This document shows, in pieces, positions 1 through 8,569 of a stretch of 64,000 bases of DNA. Positions within the stretch are counted from its first letter, which is position 1, and every line of letters begins with the position of its first letter. Position numbers and translations under genes: made by a program. Origin of the DNA: Clostridium scatologenes (lineage in GTDB: Bacteria; Bacillota; Clostridia; Clostridiales; Clostridiaceae); assembly GCF_000968375.1 (NCBI RefSeq), contig NZ_CP009933.1, positions 930,001-994,000 of the forward strand, given 5' to 3'. The notes under the pieces are model-generated. The model did not search any database, was not told the origin of the DNA, and saw only the letters and a list, made by a program, of their open reading frames with translations.

Positions 1-1
1 A

Positions 2-520
2 GAAAAAGGATTAACCTTAAATGAACTAGCTGATAAAACAGGACTTACAGCTAGCTATCTTTCTCAAATTGAAAGAAATATTATTGATCCTTCTCTTTCA
101 TCCTTAAGAAAGATTTCTTTGTCACTAGAAGTACCAATTTATACATTTTTAACTGATGAAAAGAAGCAAAGTGTGCTTATTAAAAGTGATAAAAGAAAAA
201 AATTAGAGCTCCCCAATTCAAGTATTATATATGAATTTGTTACACCTATGGCATCGGATAAGGAAATAAATTCAAAAATGGAGATTATACACTTTCAATT
301 GGAACCTTGCAGCTGGAGTAGTGATGAATTTATGATACATCCAGCAGATGAATGCATATTCATAATTGAAGGTACCATAGAATTATATTTAGCACAAGAG
401 AAGTATACTCTAAATAAAGGTGATAGTATTTATATACAGGAAAATATACCACATAAATTTTATAATCCAACATCTAAAAGGATTATAGGAATTAGTAGTA
501 TGTGTCCACCAATATACTAA
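2..520 (+). CDS. XRE-family HTH + cupin transcriptional regulator (5' truncated by window edge)
   Basis: The frame is open from base 2 and the first visible codons already lie inside a helix-turn-helix (LNELADKTGLTASYLSQIER), so the true start is upstream of the window. The C-terminal half is a small cupin barrel with HPADECIFIIEG and the later IPHKFYNP, the usual two cupin motifs. Proteins with this architecture are cytoplasmic one-component regulators that sense a small molecule, often an amino acid or polyamine, in the cupin. A terminator follows at 528-557 and an epimerase-like enzyme gene lies 178 bp downstream on the same strand, with repeated palindromes in its promoter region, so that gene is the likely target (inference). 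A TTG at 119 is internal to the HTH-cupin linker and is not a credible start. Confidence 0.9.
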   Translation, partial: EKGLTLNELADKTGLTASYLSQIERNIIDPSLSSLRKISLSLEVPIYTFLTDEKKQSVLIKSDKRKKLELPNSSIIYEFVTPMASDKEINSKMEIIHFQLEPCSWSSDEFMIHPADECIFIIEGTIELYLAQEKYTLNKGDSIYIQENIPHKFYNPTSKRIIGISSMCPPIY

Positions 521-527
521 TTAAAGG

Positions 528-557
528 CTGTATTCTTGAAAAAGAGTACAGTTTTTT
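528..557 (+). terminator. Rho-independent terminator after XRE-cupin gene
   Basis: CTGTATTCT (528-536) pairs with AGAGTACAG (543-551), 9 bp with one G-U, followed by six T. It separates the regulator gene from the enzyme gene downstream. Confidence 0.75.
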
Positions 558-570
558 ATTTTAAAAAAAT

Positions 571-656
571 AAGTATAACTTAAAAAATTAATAAATACTT
601 GAAAAAGTATTTAGCATATAATAGAATAGTTAGTAAATAACTATTAAGTAATACTT
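571..656. promoter_or_regulatory. Cluster of AAGT...ACTT palindromes, putative operators for the XRE-cupin regulator
   Basis: Three related inverted repeats occur in 86 bp: AAGTATAACTT (571-581), AAATACTT-4 nt-AAGTATTT (593-612) and AAGTAATACTT (646-656). A fourth, AATAGTTA/TAACTATT (625-645), has different arms. A TATAAT (617-622) lies among them. This is the only promoter region of the enzyme gene at 699, and the gene before it encodes a DNA-binding protein, so operator function is a reasonable inference; no binding evidence exists here. Confidence 0.45.
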
Positions 657-698
657 AAAAAAATAATAAATAATTAATATTTTTTAGGAGGGGGTACT

Positions 699-2051
699 AT
701 GGGGGCAAATATAGAAAATTGTAAGAATATTGTGAAACAAGATAATGAAGTAGTTGGGGCTGCTTGTAGAGTTCCTTATTATCCATTGGTTATAAAGCGT
801 GGCAGGGGAGCAATAATTGAAGATGAGGATGGCAATGAGTATATAGATATGCTGTCCAGTGCAGCAGCAACTAATATAGGGCACTGTCATCCAAAGGTTG
901 TAGAGGCTATAACGGAACAAGCTAAGGAAATTATACACTATACTCCAGTTTACACATATCATGAGTCTCTTGTTGAGTTAGCTAAAGAATTAACAGAAAT
1001 CACACCTGGAAATTTCAAAAAGAAGGTTATATTTGGTCTTACAGGTTCTGATTCCAATGATGGTATGATAAAATTGGCTAGAGCTTATACAGGTAGGAGT
1101 AAAATAATTTCCTTTGTTGGAGCATATCATGGTTCTACTTATGGATCTCTTTCAATTTCTGCTATAAGTTTGAATATGCGCCGTAAGATTGGACCATTAC
1201 TTCCTGACGTTCACTATATAAGTTATCCTCATTGTTATCGTTGCAAATTTGGTAAGAAGGAAGAAAGCTGCAATTTAGAATGTATTCAAGAATTGGAGGA
1301 TAGCTTTAAAAATTATATACCTGAAGAAGAAGTAGCAGTAGTAGTAATGGAGGCTATACAAGGAGATTCAGGACTTATTGTTCCGCCTCGAAAGTATGTT
1401 GAAAAGTTATATAGCATATGTAAAGATAAAGGAATTTTGTTTGCTGTTGATGAAGTGCAGCAAGGTTTTGGAAGAACAGGAAAGTGGTTTGGTATAGAAA
1501 ATTTTAATGTGGAACCAGACATAATAGTTGTTGGAAAATCAATAGCATCTGGAATGCCAATGAGTGCAATTATAGCGAGAGCAGAAATTATGGAAAGCTT
1601 AGGTCCTCCTGCACATACTTTTACAACTATGGGGAATCCAATATGTTGCAAAGCAGCACTTGCAACAATTAAGGTTATAAAAGAAGAGGGACTTTTGGAA
1701 TATAGCAGAAAGTTAGGCGAGTATGCTAAGGAACGTTTTAACAAAATGAAGAACAAGTATCCTTTAATTGGGGATGTGAGAGGTATAGGTTTAAATATTG
1801 GGGTTGATTTAGTTAAAAATATAAATACAAAAGAGAGAGATAAAGAAGCAGCAGCAAAGATTTGTTACAGGTGTTGGGAAAAGGGTGTACTGCTTACTTT
1901 CTTTGCAAATAATGTGCTTCGTGTTCAACCACCTCTTGTAATAACTAGAGAACAAATGGATAAAGCACTTGATATTATTGAAGCTTCAATAGTTGAATAT
2001 TTAAGAGGAGATATTCCAGATGAGGTACTTGAAGTAGCTAAAGGTTGGTAG
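699..2051 (+). CDS. Class III PLP enzyme, isoleucine 2-epimerase / broad amino acid racemase-like
   Basis: This is a fold-type I, class III aminotransferase-family protein of 450 residues. The PLP lysine is K280 in VVGKSIASGMP, with DEVQQGFGRTG (251-261) just before it. From memory of the family it resembles Lactobacillus isoleucine 2-epimerase (same lysine position, same GPPAHTFTT-like and NPxC motifs, same Gly-Trp C terminus) more than 4-aminobutyrate transaminases; archaeal broad-substrate racemases belong to the same branch. It would interconvert L- and D-/allo-amino acids in the cytosol. A Cys cluster (C179, C182, C191, C195) resembles a small metal-binding insertion. The start is the ATG after GGAGGGGG. 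The general annotation 'aspartate aminotransferase family' is the safe fallback. Confidence 0.85.
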   Translation: MGANIENCKNIVKQDNEVVGAACRVPYYPLVIKRGRGAIIEDEDGNEYIDMLSSAAATNIGHCHPKVVEAITEQAKEIIHYTPVYTYHESLVELAKELTEITPGNFKKKVIFGLTGSDSNDGMIKLARAYTGRSKIISFVGAYHGSTYGSLSISAISLNMRRKIGPLLPDVHYISYPHCYRCKFGKKEESCNLECIQELEDSFKNYIPEEEVAVVVMEAIQGDSGLIVPPRKYVEKLYSICKDKGILFAVDEVQQGFGRTGKWFGIENFNVEPDIIVVGKSIASGMPMSAIIARAEIMESLGPPAHTFTTMGNPICCKAALATIKVIKEEGLLEYSRKLGEYAKERFNKMKNKYPLIGDVRGIGLNIGVDLVKNINTKERDKEAAAKICYRCWEKGVLLTFFANNVLRVQPPLVITREQMDKALDIIEASIVEYLRGDIPDEVLEVAKGW

Positions 2052-2078
2052 AAAGATTAGAAATACTTAATTTTATCC

Positions 2079-2107
2079 TTGACATATTTAAAATTATAAA
2101 TTAGAAT
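2079..2107 (+). promoter_or_regulatory. Sigma-A promoter of carAB
   Basis: TTGACA (2079-2084), 17-nt spacer, TAGAAT (2102-2107). The -35 is consensus and the spacing ideal. It starts transcription about 30 nt before the PyrR-binding hairpin, giving a leader of about 265 nt before carA. Confidence 0.75.
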
Positions 2108-2140
2108 TATGAGTGAAAAAGAATTAAAGTAAAAAAATAC

Positions 2141-2174
2141 ACTTTAAATTGGTCCAGAGAGGCCAGAAAGAGGT
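2141..2174 (+). promoter_or_regulatory. PyrR-binding hairpin in the carAB leader
   Basis: The lower stem is ACTTT/GAGGT (2141-2145 with 2170-2174). The upper stem is GGTC/GGCC (2151-2154 with 2161-2164). The terminal hexaloop is CAGAGA (2155-2160), matching the known CNGNGA loop of PyrR binding loops. PyrR bound to UMP/UTP favours this anti-antiterminator and lets the downstream terminator form, shutting off pyrimidine genes. The site lies between a good promoter and an attenuator-type terminator, as expected for this mechanism. pyrR itself is not in the window. Confidence 0.85.
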
Positions 2175-2239
2175 ATAATAATGTGTTTTTATTGTGCAGA
2201 AAAAAATTGGATAAATTTATATTTAAATAGTATATATAA

Positions 2240-2290
2240 GGGTAATAGGGAGATTGTATTTTAATGTGTAATCTTTTTATTGCCCTTTTT
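2240..2290 (+). terminator. Attenuator terminator in the carAB leader
   Basis: A 16-bp stem (2240-2255 with 2270-2285, four G-U pairs) starting GGGTAATA and ending ATTGCCC is followed by TTTTT (2286-2290). It lies 65 nt after the PyrR hairpin and 90 nt before carA, so it is most likely the conditional terminator of PyrR attenuation. Confidence 0.8.
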
Positions 2291-2378
2291 GTTTAAAAGG
2301 GGTTGTAAGGCCTTCACCAAAGAATATTTTATTCAAAAGTGTATTTTTACGAGACAAAAATTAAGGGAGGTCTATTAT

Positions 2379-3428
2379 ATGAAAGCAAAGCTTATATTAG
2401 AAAATGGAACAACATTTTATGGTAGCGCATTTGGATGCTTAAAGGATAGTGTTGGAGAAGTTGTATTTAACACTGGAATGACAGGATATCAAGAAATTCT
2501 TACAGATCCATCTTATTATGGTCAAATTGTAACAATGACATATCCCCTTATAGGTAACTATGGTATAAACTTAGAAGATATGGAATCTAAAACACCAAAG
2601 GTTAAGGGGTTTATAGTTAGAGAAAAATGCAATGCTTCAAGCAATTTTAGATCTGAATTAGAATTAGAAGATTATTTAAAACAAAATAATATTATAGGGT
2701 TAGAAGGAATAGATACAAGGGCTTTAACTAAAATTTTAAGAGATAGTGGAACCATGAAAGGCATAATTACACTAGAAGATGTTGAATATGGTGAAATTAA
2801 GAGTAAGATAAAAGCTTTTTCTAATAAGGGAGCGGTTCAAAGTGTAACTGTTAAAGAAAAGTATATAATAGAAGGAAAAGGCAAGCATGTTGCTATTATG
2901 GATTTTGGAATAAAGCAAAATATAGTGAGATCCTTTGTAAAAAGAGGCTGTAAAGTAACGGTTTTACCTTCCAATACAAAGTCAGAGGAAATTTTAAAAT
3001 TAAATCCTGATTTGATTTTTCTATCTAATGGACCTGGAGATCCTCAGGATTTAAAAGATGTTATAGAAAATATAAAGCAGCTTGTAGGCAAAAAGCCAAT
3101 TGTAGGAATATGTTTAGGACATCAACTTTTAGCTTTAAGCTTTGGTGGAAAAACAGGCAAGCTTAAATTTGGACATAGAGGCTGTAATCATCCAGTTAAG
3201 GATTTAGAAGAAAATAAAGTTCATATAACTTCTCAAAATCATGGGTATTATGTAGATATGCTTCCAGAAGATATGGAAGTAACTCATGTAAGTGTTAATG
3301 ATGGAACCATAGAAGGAATGAAACACAAAAATTTGCCTATATTCTCAGTACAATTCCATCCAGAAGCATGTCCAGGACCTAAGGACAGCGATTATATATT
3401 TGATAGATTTATGAAGTACGCAGAATAA
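2379..3428 (+). CDS. carA: Carbamoyl phosphate synthase small (glutaminase) subunit
   Basis: CarA hydrolyses glutamine and passes ammonia to CarB, which makes carbamoyl phosphate for pyrimidine and arginine synthesis. The protein has 349 residues. The N-terminal CPSase domain includes FNTGMTGYQEI and the class I glutaminase has nucleophile C245 (GICLGHQL) with H327 and E329 in FHPEA. I chose the ATG at 2379 because TTAAGGGAGG lies just upstream and the protein then begins MKAKLILENG like other CarA proteins. An in-frame ATG at 2280 lies inside the attenuator and is rejected. carB follows after 47 nt as one operon, and the leader indicates control by PyrR. Confidence 0.97.
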   Translation: MKAKLILENGTTFYGSAFGCLKDSVGEVVFNTGMTGYQEILTDPSYYGQIVTMTYPLIGNYGINLEDMESKTPKVKGFIVREKCNASSNFRSELELEDYLKQNNIIGLEGIDTRALTKILRDSGTMKGIITLEDVEYGEIKSKIKAFSNKGAVQSVTVKEKYIIEGKGKHVAIMDFGIKQNIVRSFVKRGCKVTVLPSNTKSEEILKLNPDLIFLSNGPGDPQDLKDVIENIKQLVGKKPIVGICLGHQLLALSFGGKTGKLKFGHRGCNHPVKDLEENKVHITSQNHGYYVDMLPEDMEVTHVSVNDGTIEGMKHKNLPIFSVQFHPEACPGPKDSDYIFDRFMKYAE

Positions 3429-3475
3429 AAAAGTATAGGTAGTATTTAAATACGTAATTTTGGGAGGTAGCAGAT

Positions 3476-6400
3476 ATGCCATTAAATAAAAATATAAAAA
3501 AGGTTTTAGTTATAGGTTCAGGTCCAATAGTTATAGGACAAGCAGCAGAATTTGATTATTCTGGAACTCAAGCTTGTGAAGCGTTGAAGGAAGAAGGAAT
3601 AGAGGTTGTATTAATAAACAGTAATCCAGCTACGATAATGACAGATAAGGAAACAGCTGATAAAGTTTATTTAGAGCCATTAACCTTGGAATTTGTGGAA
3701 AAAGTTATAAAAGAAGAAAGACCAGACAGCTTGCTTGCAGGTATGGGAGGACAGACAGGATTAAATTTAGCAGTAGAACTTTATGATAAAGGAATACTTG
3801 ATAAGTATAATTTAAAGGTAATTGGTACATCTATAGAATCAATAAAAGAGGGTGAAGATAGAGAACTCTTTAGAAATATGATGAATAGAATAGGTCAGCC
3901 AGTTATTCAAAGTGAAATAATAACTGATATGGAAAGCGGCATGGCTTTTGCAAGTAAAATAGGATATCCAGTTATAGTCAGACCAGCTTATACCTTAGGT
4001 GGTACTGGCGGTGGAATAGCAGAAAATGAAGAAGAATTAGAAGAAATATTAGAATCTGGACTTCAATTGAGCTCTATAGGTCAAGTACTTCTTGAAAAAA
4101 GTGTTAAAGGATGGAAGGAAATAGAGTATGAAGTAATGAGAGACAGCTTTGGAAACTGTATTACAGTATGTAATATGGAAAATATAGATCCAGTAGGTAT
4201 TCATACAGGTGACAGTATAGTAGTAGCTCCAAGCCAAACTTTATCAGATAAAGAGTATCAGATGTTAAGATCTGCATCTATAGATATAATAAATGCTGTA
4301 GGTATAGAAGGTGGATGTAATGTTCAGCTTGCACTTAATCCACATTCCTTTGAATATGCAGTAATAGAAATAAATCCAAGAGTAAGCCGTTCTTCAGCGC
4401 TAGCTTCTAAGGCAACTGGTTATCCAATAGCTAAAGTAGCAGCAAAGATAGCTTTAGGCTATGGATTAGATGAAATATTGAATGCAGTTACTCAAATGAC
4501 TTATGCTTGCTTTGAACCATCACTAGATTATGTAGTAGTTAAGATTCCAAAGTGGCCTTTTGACAAATTCCAGGGAGCAGATAGAGTACTTGGAACTAAA
4601 ATGATGGCTACTGGTGAAATTATGGCTATAGGAAGCAATTTTGAAGCAGCATTTTTAAAGGGAATAAGATCTTTAGAAATAGGAAAATACTCATTGGATC
4701 ATAAAAAGTTTAAAGAATTTAGCATGTCAGAACTAAAGGAAAGAGTTGTATCGCCTGATGATGAAAGAATATTTGCTTTAGCGGAAATGCTTAGACGTGA
4801 ATATAGAATAGATATGATTGTTCAAATAACAGGTATAGATAAATTCTTTATTGAAAAATTTAAATGGATTGTTGAAGAAGAACAAAGATTAAAGCTTAGT
4901 AAAATAGGTGATTTGGATAAAGAATGGTTTCACAAATTAAAGAAAAAAGGATTTTCTGATAAGGGCATAGCAGATATGCTTAAAGTAAGCCCAGATGATA
5001 TATATAAACTTAGAAGTGTATGGGGAATAAAACCAGTTTATAAAATGGTAGATACTTGCGGAGGAGAGTTTGAAGCTCGCTCACCATACTACTATTCAAC
5101 TTATGACACTTATGATGAAGTAAAAGTTTCCTATGAAAAGAAGGTAATGGTTATAGGATCAGGTCCAATAAGAATTGGACAGGGTATAGAATTTGACTAT
5201 GCTTCAGTACATTGTGTAATGGCACTAAAAAAATTAGGAATAGAAACAATAATAGTAAATAATAACCCAGAAACCGTAAGTACTGATTTTAATGTATCTG
5301 ATAAGTTATATTTTGAACCTCTTACAGAAGAAGATGTTTTAAATATAATAGAAAAGGAAAATCCAAATGGTGTAATCTTACAGTTTGGTGGGCAAACAGC
5401 TATTAAGCTTGCAAAATTCTTAAAGGAAAAGAATATATTAACTCTTGGAACAACTGCAGATCAAATAGATATGGCAGAGGATAGAGAAAGGTTTGATGAA
5501 TTACTTGAAAAGTTAGGAATATCAAGACCTAAGGGAAAAGGAATTTGGAACACGGAAGAAGGATTAGAAGAAGCTAAAAAATTAGGATTTCCTGTACTTG
5601 TGAGACCTTCCTATGTAATTGGAGGCCAGGGTATGGAAATTACTCATGATGAAAAAGAGCTTATATACTATTTATCAAATGCTTTTGAAAAAGATAAGAA
5701 AAATCCAATACTTATTGATAAGTATTTAATGGGAAGAGAAATAGAAGTAGATGCTATATCAGATGGAAAAGATGTATTAATACCAGGCATAATGGAGCAC
5801 TTGGAGAGAGCAGGAGTGCATTCTGGAGATAGTATAACTATGTATCCAAGTCAGAATATAAGTGCTGAAATGAAAGGGAAAATACTTGATTATACTAAAA
5901 AAATTGCTTTGGAAATAGGTATTAAAGGTATGATCAATATACAGTTCATAGAATTTGAAGGAAACCTTTATGTAATAGAAGTTAACCCTAGAGCATCAAG
6001 AACTGTACCATATATAAGCAAAGTAAGTAAAGTGCCTATAGTGGATTTGGCAACTAGAGTAATGCTTGGAGAACAATTAAAGGATTTAGGTTATGGTGTG
6101 GATATTTATAAGGAACCGGAAATTATATCTGTAAAGGTTCCAGTATTCTCAACTCAAAAGCTTCCAAATGTTGAAGTTTGTTTAGGTCCTGAAATGAGAT
6201 CTACAGGAGAGGTTTTAGGAGTGGGAAGGACAATAGAAGAAGCTTTATATAAAGGCTTTGAAGCAGCTAATATGCTTGCTAAAGAAGAAAAGATTACTGT
6301 ACTTGCTACTATAAATGATCATGATAAGAAGGAGTTCTTATCCATAGCAAAAGAAATGCATAAATTAGGAATTAAATTTGTAGCAACTAAAAATACAGCA

Positions 6401-6682
6401 AAGCTTTTGAGAAATGCAGGTTTAAAGGTTAGAGAAGTTAGAAAGCTTTCAGAACAGCATCCTAATATAATAGATGCTGTAAAAAGCGGAGAAGTGGATT
6501 TAGTAGTAAATACTCCAACTAAAGGAAATGATTCAAAAAGAGACGGATTCCATATAAGAAGGGCTGCTATTGAAAGAAATATAGGAGTAGTAACAGCGTT
6601 AGATACTCTTAAGGCAATGGTAGATGTTAAAATCAAAGGAATAAAAGATGAAAAACTAGAAGTATTTGATTTAGCAAAATAA
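3476..6682 (+). CDS. carB: Carbamoyl phosphate synthase large subunit
   Basis: CarB uses bicarbonate, two ATP and ammonia from CarA to make carbamoyl phosphate. At 1068 residues it has the normal full length. Two homologous ATP-grasp halves are visible: the first begins KVLVIGSGPIVIGQ near residue 10, and the second begins VMVIGSGPIRIGQG near residue 557. An MGS-like allosteric domain ends the protein. The RBS is GGGAGGT before the ATG. It is co-transcribed with carA and ends before a strong terminator at 6702. Confidence 0.97.
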   Translation: MPLNKNIKKVLVIGSGPIVIGQAAEFDYSGTQACEALKEEGIEVVLINSNPATIMTDKETADKVYLEPLTLEFVEKVIKEERPDSLLAGMGGQTGLNLAVELYDKGILDKYNLKVIGTSIESIKEGEDRELFRNMMNRIGQPVIQSEIITDMESGMAFASKIGYPVIVRPAYTLGGTGGGIAENEEELEEILESGLQLSSIGQVLLEKSVKGWKEIEYEVMRDSFGNCITVCNMENIDPVGIHTGDSIVVAPSQTLSDKEYQMLRSASIDIINAVGIEGGCNVQLALNPHSFEYAVIEINPRVSRSSALASKATGYPIAKVAAKIALGYGLDEILNAVTQMTYACFEPSLDYVVVKIPKWPFDKFQGADRVLGTKMMATGEIMAIGSNFEAAFLKGIRSLEIGKYSLDHKKFKEFSMSELKERVVSPDDERIFALAEMLRREYRIDMIVQITGIDKFFIEKFKWIVEEEQRLKLSKIGDLDKEWFHKLKKKGFSDKGIADMLKVSPDDIYKLRSVWGIKPVYKMVDTCGGEFEARSPYYYSTYDTYDEVKVSYEKKVMVIGSGPIRIGQGIEFDYASVHCVMALKKLGIETIIVNNNPETVSTDFNVSDKLYFEPLTEEDVLNIIEKENPNGVILQFGGQTAIKLAKFLKEKNILTLGTTADQIDMAEDRERFDELLEKLGISRPKGKGIWNTEEGLEEAKKLGFPVLVRPSYVIGGQGMEITHDEKELIYYLSNAFEKDKKNPILIDKYLMGREIEVDAISDGKDVLIPGIMEHLERAGVHSGDSITMYPSQNISAEMKGKILDYTKKIALEIGIKGMINIQFIEFEGNLYVIEVNPRASRTVPYISKVSKVPIVDLATRVMLGEQLKDLGYGVDIYKEPEIISVKVPVFSTQKLPNVEVCLGPEMRSTGEVLGVGRTIEEALYKGFEAANMLAKEEKITVLATINDHDKKEFLSIAKEMHKLGIKFVATKNTAKLLRNAGLKVREVRKLSEQHPNIIDAVKSGEVDLVVNTPTKGNDSKRDGFHIRRAAIERNIGVVTALDTLKAMVDVKIKGIKDEKLEVFDLAK

Positions 6683-6701
6683 AATTTAGTTTAATATGGA
6701 A

Positions 6702-6734
6702 GGTGATGATGGTTATAACTATCATCACTTTTTA
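6702..6734 (+). terminator. Rho-independent terminator after carB
   Basis: GTGATGAT (6703-6710) pairs perfectly with ATCATCAC (6721-6728) and a T run follows. It closes the carAB operon. Confidence 0.85.
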
Positions 6735-6806
6735 TATTAGAGGACAAAGGAAAATTCTCCTCTGAAAAAAATTATTATATAGTTTATTCCATGTGAAAAT
6801 TTTATT

Positions 6807-6899
6807 TTTCAATTTCATATATATGAAATTGAAAGCAAAAAATTTTAATATGAATAAATATATAGGCCGCATATTCATATATATATTTATATATATGAA
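6807..6899. promoter_or_regulatory. Tandem palindromes upstream of the hydroxyproline operon
   Basis: A perfect 28-bp palindrome spans 6807-6834 (left half TTTCAATTTCATAT). A second inverted repeat has 12-bp arms TTCATATATATA (6874-6885) and its complement (6888-6899). ATATGAATA (6848-6856) also pairs with TATTCATAT (6872-6880). All share a TTCATAT...ATATGAA core. They lie just upstream of the putative promoter of the XRE-cupin gene, so they are good candidates for operators of that regulator (inference). Confidence 0.5.
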
Positions 6900-6927
6900 A
6901 TATTTTTTAGTACAGTAAAAAATATAG

Positions 6928-6956
6928 TAGACTTTTTAACAAATATATACTATAAT
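6928..6956 (+). promoter_or_regulatory. Putative promoter of the hydroxyproline operon
   Basis: TAGACT (6928-6933), 17-nt spacer, TATAAT (6951-6956). The -10 is consensus and the -35 matches four of six positions. It lies about 90 nt upstream of the regulator gene. Confidence 0.45.
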
Positions 6957-7047
6957 ATTATTATAAATATTGAGAAAATTATGATATATAAGAAGATTAA
7001 ATTACATATTTGTTTTTTATGTTTAATTAAGGAAATGAGGCAAAATT

Positions 7048-7620
7048 ATGACAGAAGATGTAGGTAAAAAAATAAAAGAACTTAGAACTAATAAAAATTT
7101 TACCTTAAAGGAATTAAGTACAAAGACTAATTTATCTATTGGATTTTTATCACAATTGGAGAGAGGACTTACAGCAGTAGCTATAGATTCTTTAAACAAT
7201 ATTGCAAAGGCTTTAGATGTTAATTTATCATACTTTATCAATGAATCAAATCACAATAAGAAAATTATACTTAGAAGCTATGAAAAAGAAGTATTTCAAG
7301 TGGAAAATAATCAATTCATACATTATCATTTAACTAATGATATAGAAAATAAGAATCTTTTACCAAGATTAATAGAAATACTTCCAACCAGTAGTAAAGA
7401 ACCTTTAACGTCCTATCAACACGAAGGTGAGGAATTTGTTTATGTTTTAGAAGGAATTCTCACATTGCTTATCAATAATGAACAGCAAGAATTGTTTCCT
7501 GGAGATAGTGCTCATTATGATTCAAATCTTGTTCATAATTGGGCAAATTACACAAGTAAAACAGTTAAGCTGCTTACAGTACACACTCCGAATATGTTTA
7601 AAAAGGAAACTAAAGAATAG
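7048..7620 (+). CDS. XRE-family HTH + cupin regulator of the hydroxyproline operon
   Basis: The 190-residue protein has an N-terminal XRE helix-turn-helix (about 5-60; FTLKELSTKTNLSIGFLSQL) and a C-terminal cupin (about 105-185; HEGEEFVYVLEG). Proteins of this type bind operators and change affinity when a metabolite occupies the cupin. It is the first gene of the hydroxyproline cluster, 40 nt before the activase gene on the same strand, which suggests that it senses hydroxyproline or proline and controls the operon and itself (inference). It is of the same type as the regulator at the left window edge but is clearly a different protein. The start ATG follows GGAAATGAGG. Confidence 0.9.
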   Translation: MTEDVGKKIKELRTNKNFTLKELSTKTNLSIGFLSQLERGLTAVAIDSLNNIAKALDVNLSYFINESNHNKKIILRSYEKEVFQVENNQFIHYHLTNDIENKNLLPRLIEILPTSSKEPLTSYQHEGEEFVYVLEGILTLLINNEQQELFPGDSAHYDSNLVHNWANYTSKTVKLLTVHTPNMFKKETKE

Positions 7621-7660
7621 TTTTTTATAAAGTTAATGAAATATACTAGGGGGGATGGAT

Positions 7661-8563
7661 GTGAACTCAAGTACTATAATAAACATTCAAAAATACTCTA
7701 TTCATGATGGTCCAGGTATTAGAACTACAATCTTTTTTAAAGGATGCCCACTTAAATGTTGGTGGTGTCATAATCCTGAAACTCAAAATCCAAAGCATGA
7801 AATAATGTTCTTCGAAGAAAGATGCACAGGATGTGGTATTTGTGTAAAAAGATGTCCTGAAAATGCCATTTCAATTAAGGAAGGTTATTCTGTTGTTGAT
7901 GAAGAAAAGTGTGTACTTTGTGGAAAGTGTACTGATTTTTGTCCAAATACTGCAAGAGAGTACGTAGGCAAGGATGTTACAGTATCAGAACTCATGAAAG
8001 AAATAATGAAAGATGAAGTATTTTATGATGAATCTGGTGGAGGGGTTACATTTTCAGGAGGAGAACCACTGATCCATATAGATTTTTTAAATGAAGTTTT
8101 AAAAAAGTGTAAGGAAAAAGGAATTCATACTACAGTGGATACCAGTGGCTGTGTGCCTTGGGAGAACTTGGAGAAGATATTAGATAAAGTAGATTTATTT
8201 TTATATGATGTAAAAATTATGGATAATGAAAAACATATTAAATACATTGGCTTGGAAAATACTAATATTCTTGAAAACTTAAAAAAGCTTTCAGATAGGG
8301 GATGCAGAATATTTGTTAGAATGCCAATCATTGCAGGGATTAATGATGATGCCTATCATATAGAGGCAGCTATTGAATTTTTATCACATATAAATGCAGA
8401 GCAGGTCAATTTATTACCATATCATAAAATGGGTATGGATAAATATAGAAGACTTAAAATGACTTATGAGTTATCTGGAATGGAAAAGCCATCTGACAAG
8501 GTTATGGAGGAAATATCAAATAAATTCAAAAAATCTGGAATAAAAATTAAGATAGGGGGATAA
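7661..8563 (+). CDS. Glycyl-radical enzyme activase (radical SAM) for HypD
   Basis: This activating enzyme uses S-adenosylmethionine and a [4Fe-4S] cluster to abstract hydrogen from the glycine of its partner, HypD, encoded 6 bp downstream. The radical SAM motif CxxxCxxC is C29-C33-C36 (GCPLKCWWC). Two ferredoxin-like clusters follow (CTGCGICVKRCP and CVLCGKCTDFCP), as in most non-PFL activases. I prefer the GTG start at 7661 (300 aa): the ATG at 7655 touches the GGGGGG ribosome binding site directly, while the GTG is 6 nt from it. The pairing with HypD is by position and family; the domain layout alone would fit any GRE activase. Confidence 0.93.
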   Translation: MNSSTIINIQKYSIHDGPGIRTTIFFKGCPLKCWWCHNPETQNPKHEIMFFEERCTGCGICVKRCPENAISIKEGYSVVDEEKCVLCGKCTDFCPNTAREYVGKDVTVSELMKEIMKDEVFYDESGGGVTFSGGEPLIHIDFLNEVLKKCKEKGIHTTVDTSGCVPWENLEKILDKVDLFLYDVKIMDNEKHIKYIGLENTNILENLKKLSDRGCRIFVRMPIIAGINDDAYHIEAAIEFLSHINAEQVNLLPYHKMGMDKYRRLKMTYELSGMEKPSDKVMEEISNKFKKSGIKIKIGG

Positions 8564-8569
8564 TTAATT

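Noticed and set aside
2280..2378. N-terminal extension of carA from ATG 2280
   Set aside because: This ATG lies inside the attenuator terminator; the ATG at 2379 has AAGGGAGG and matches the family start.
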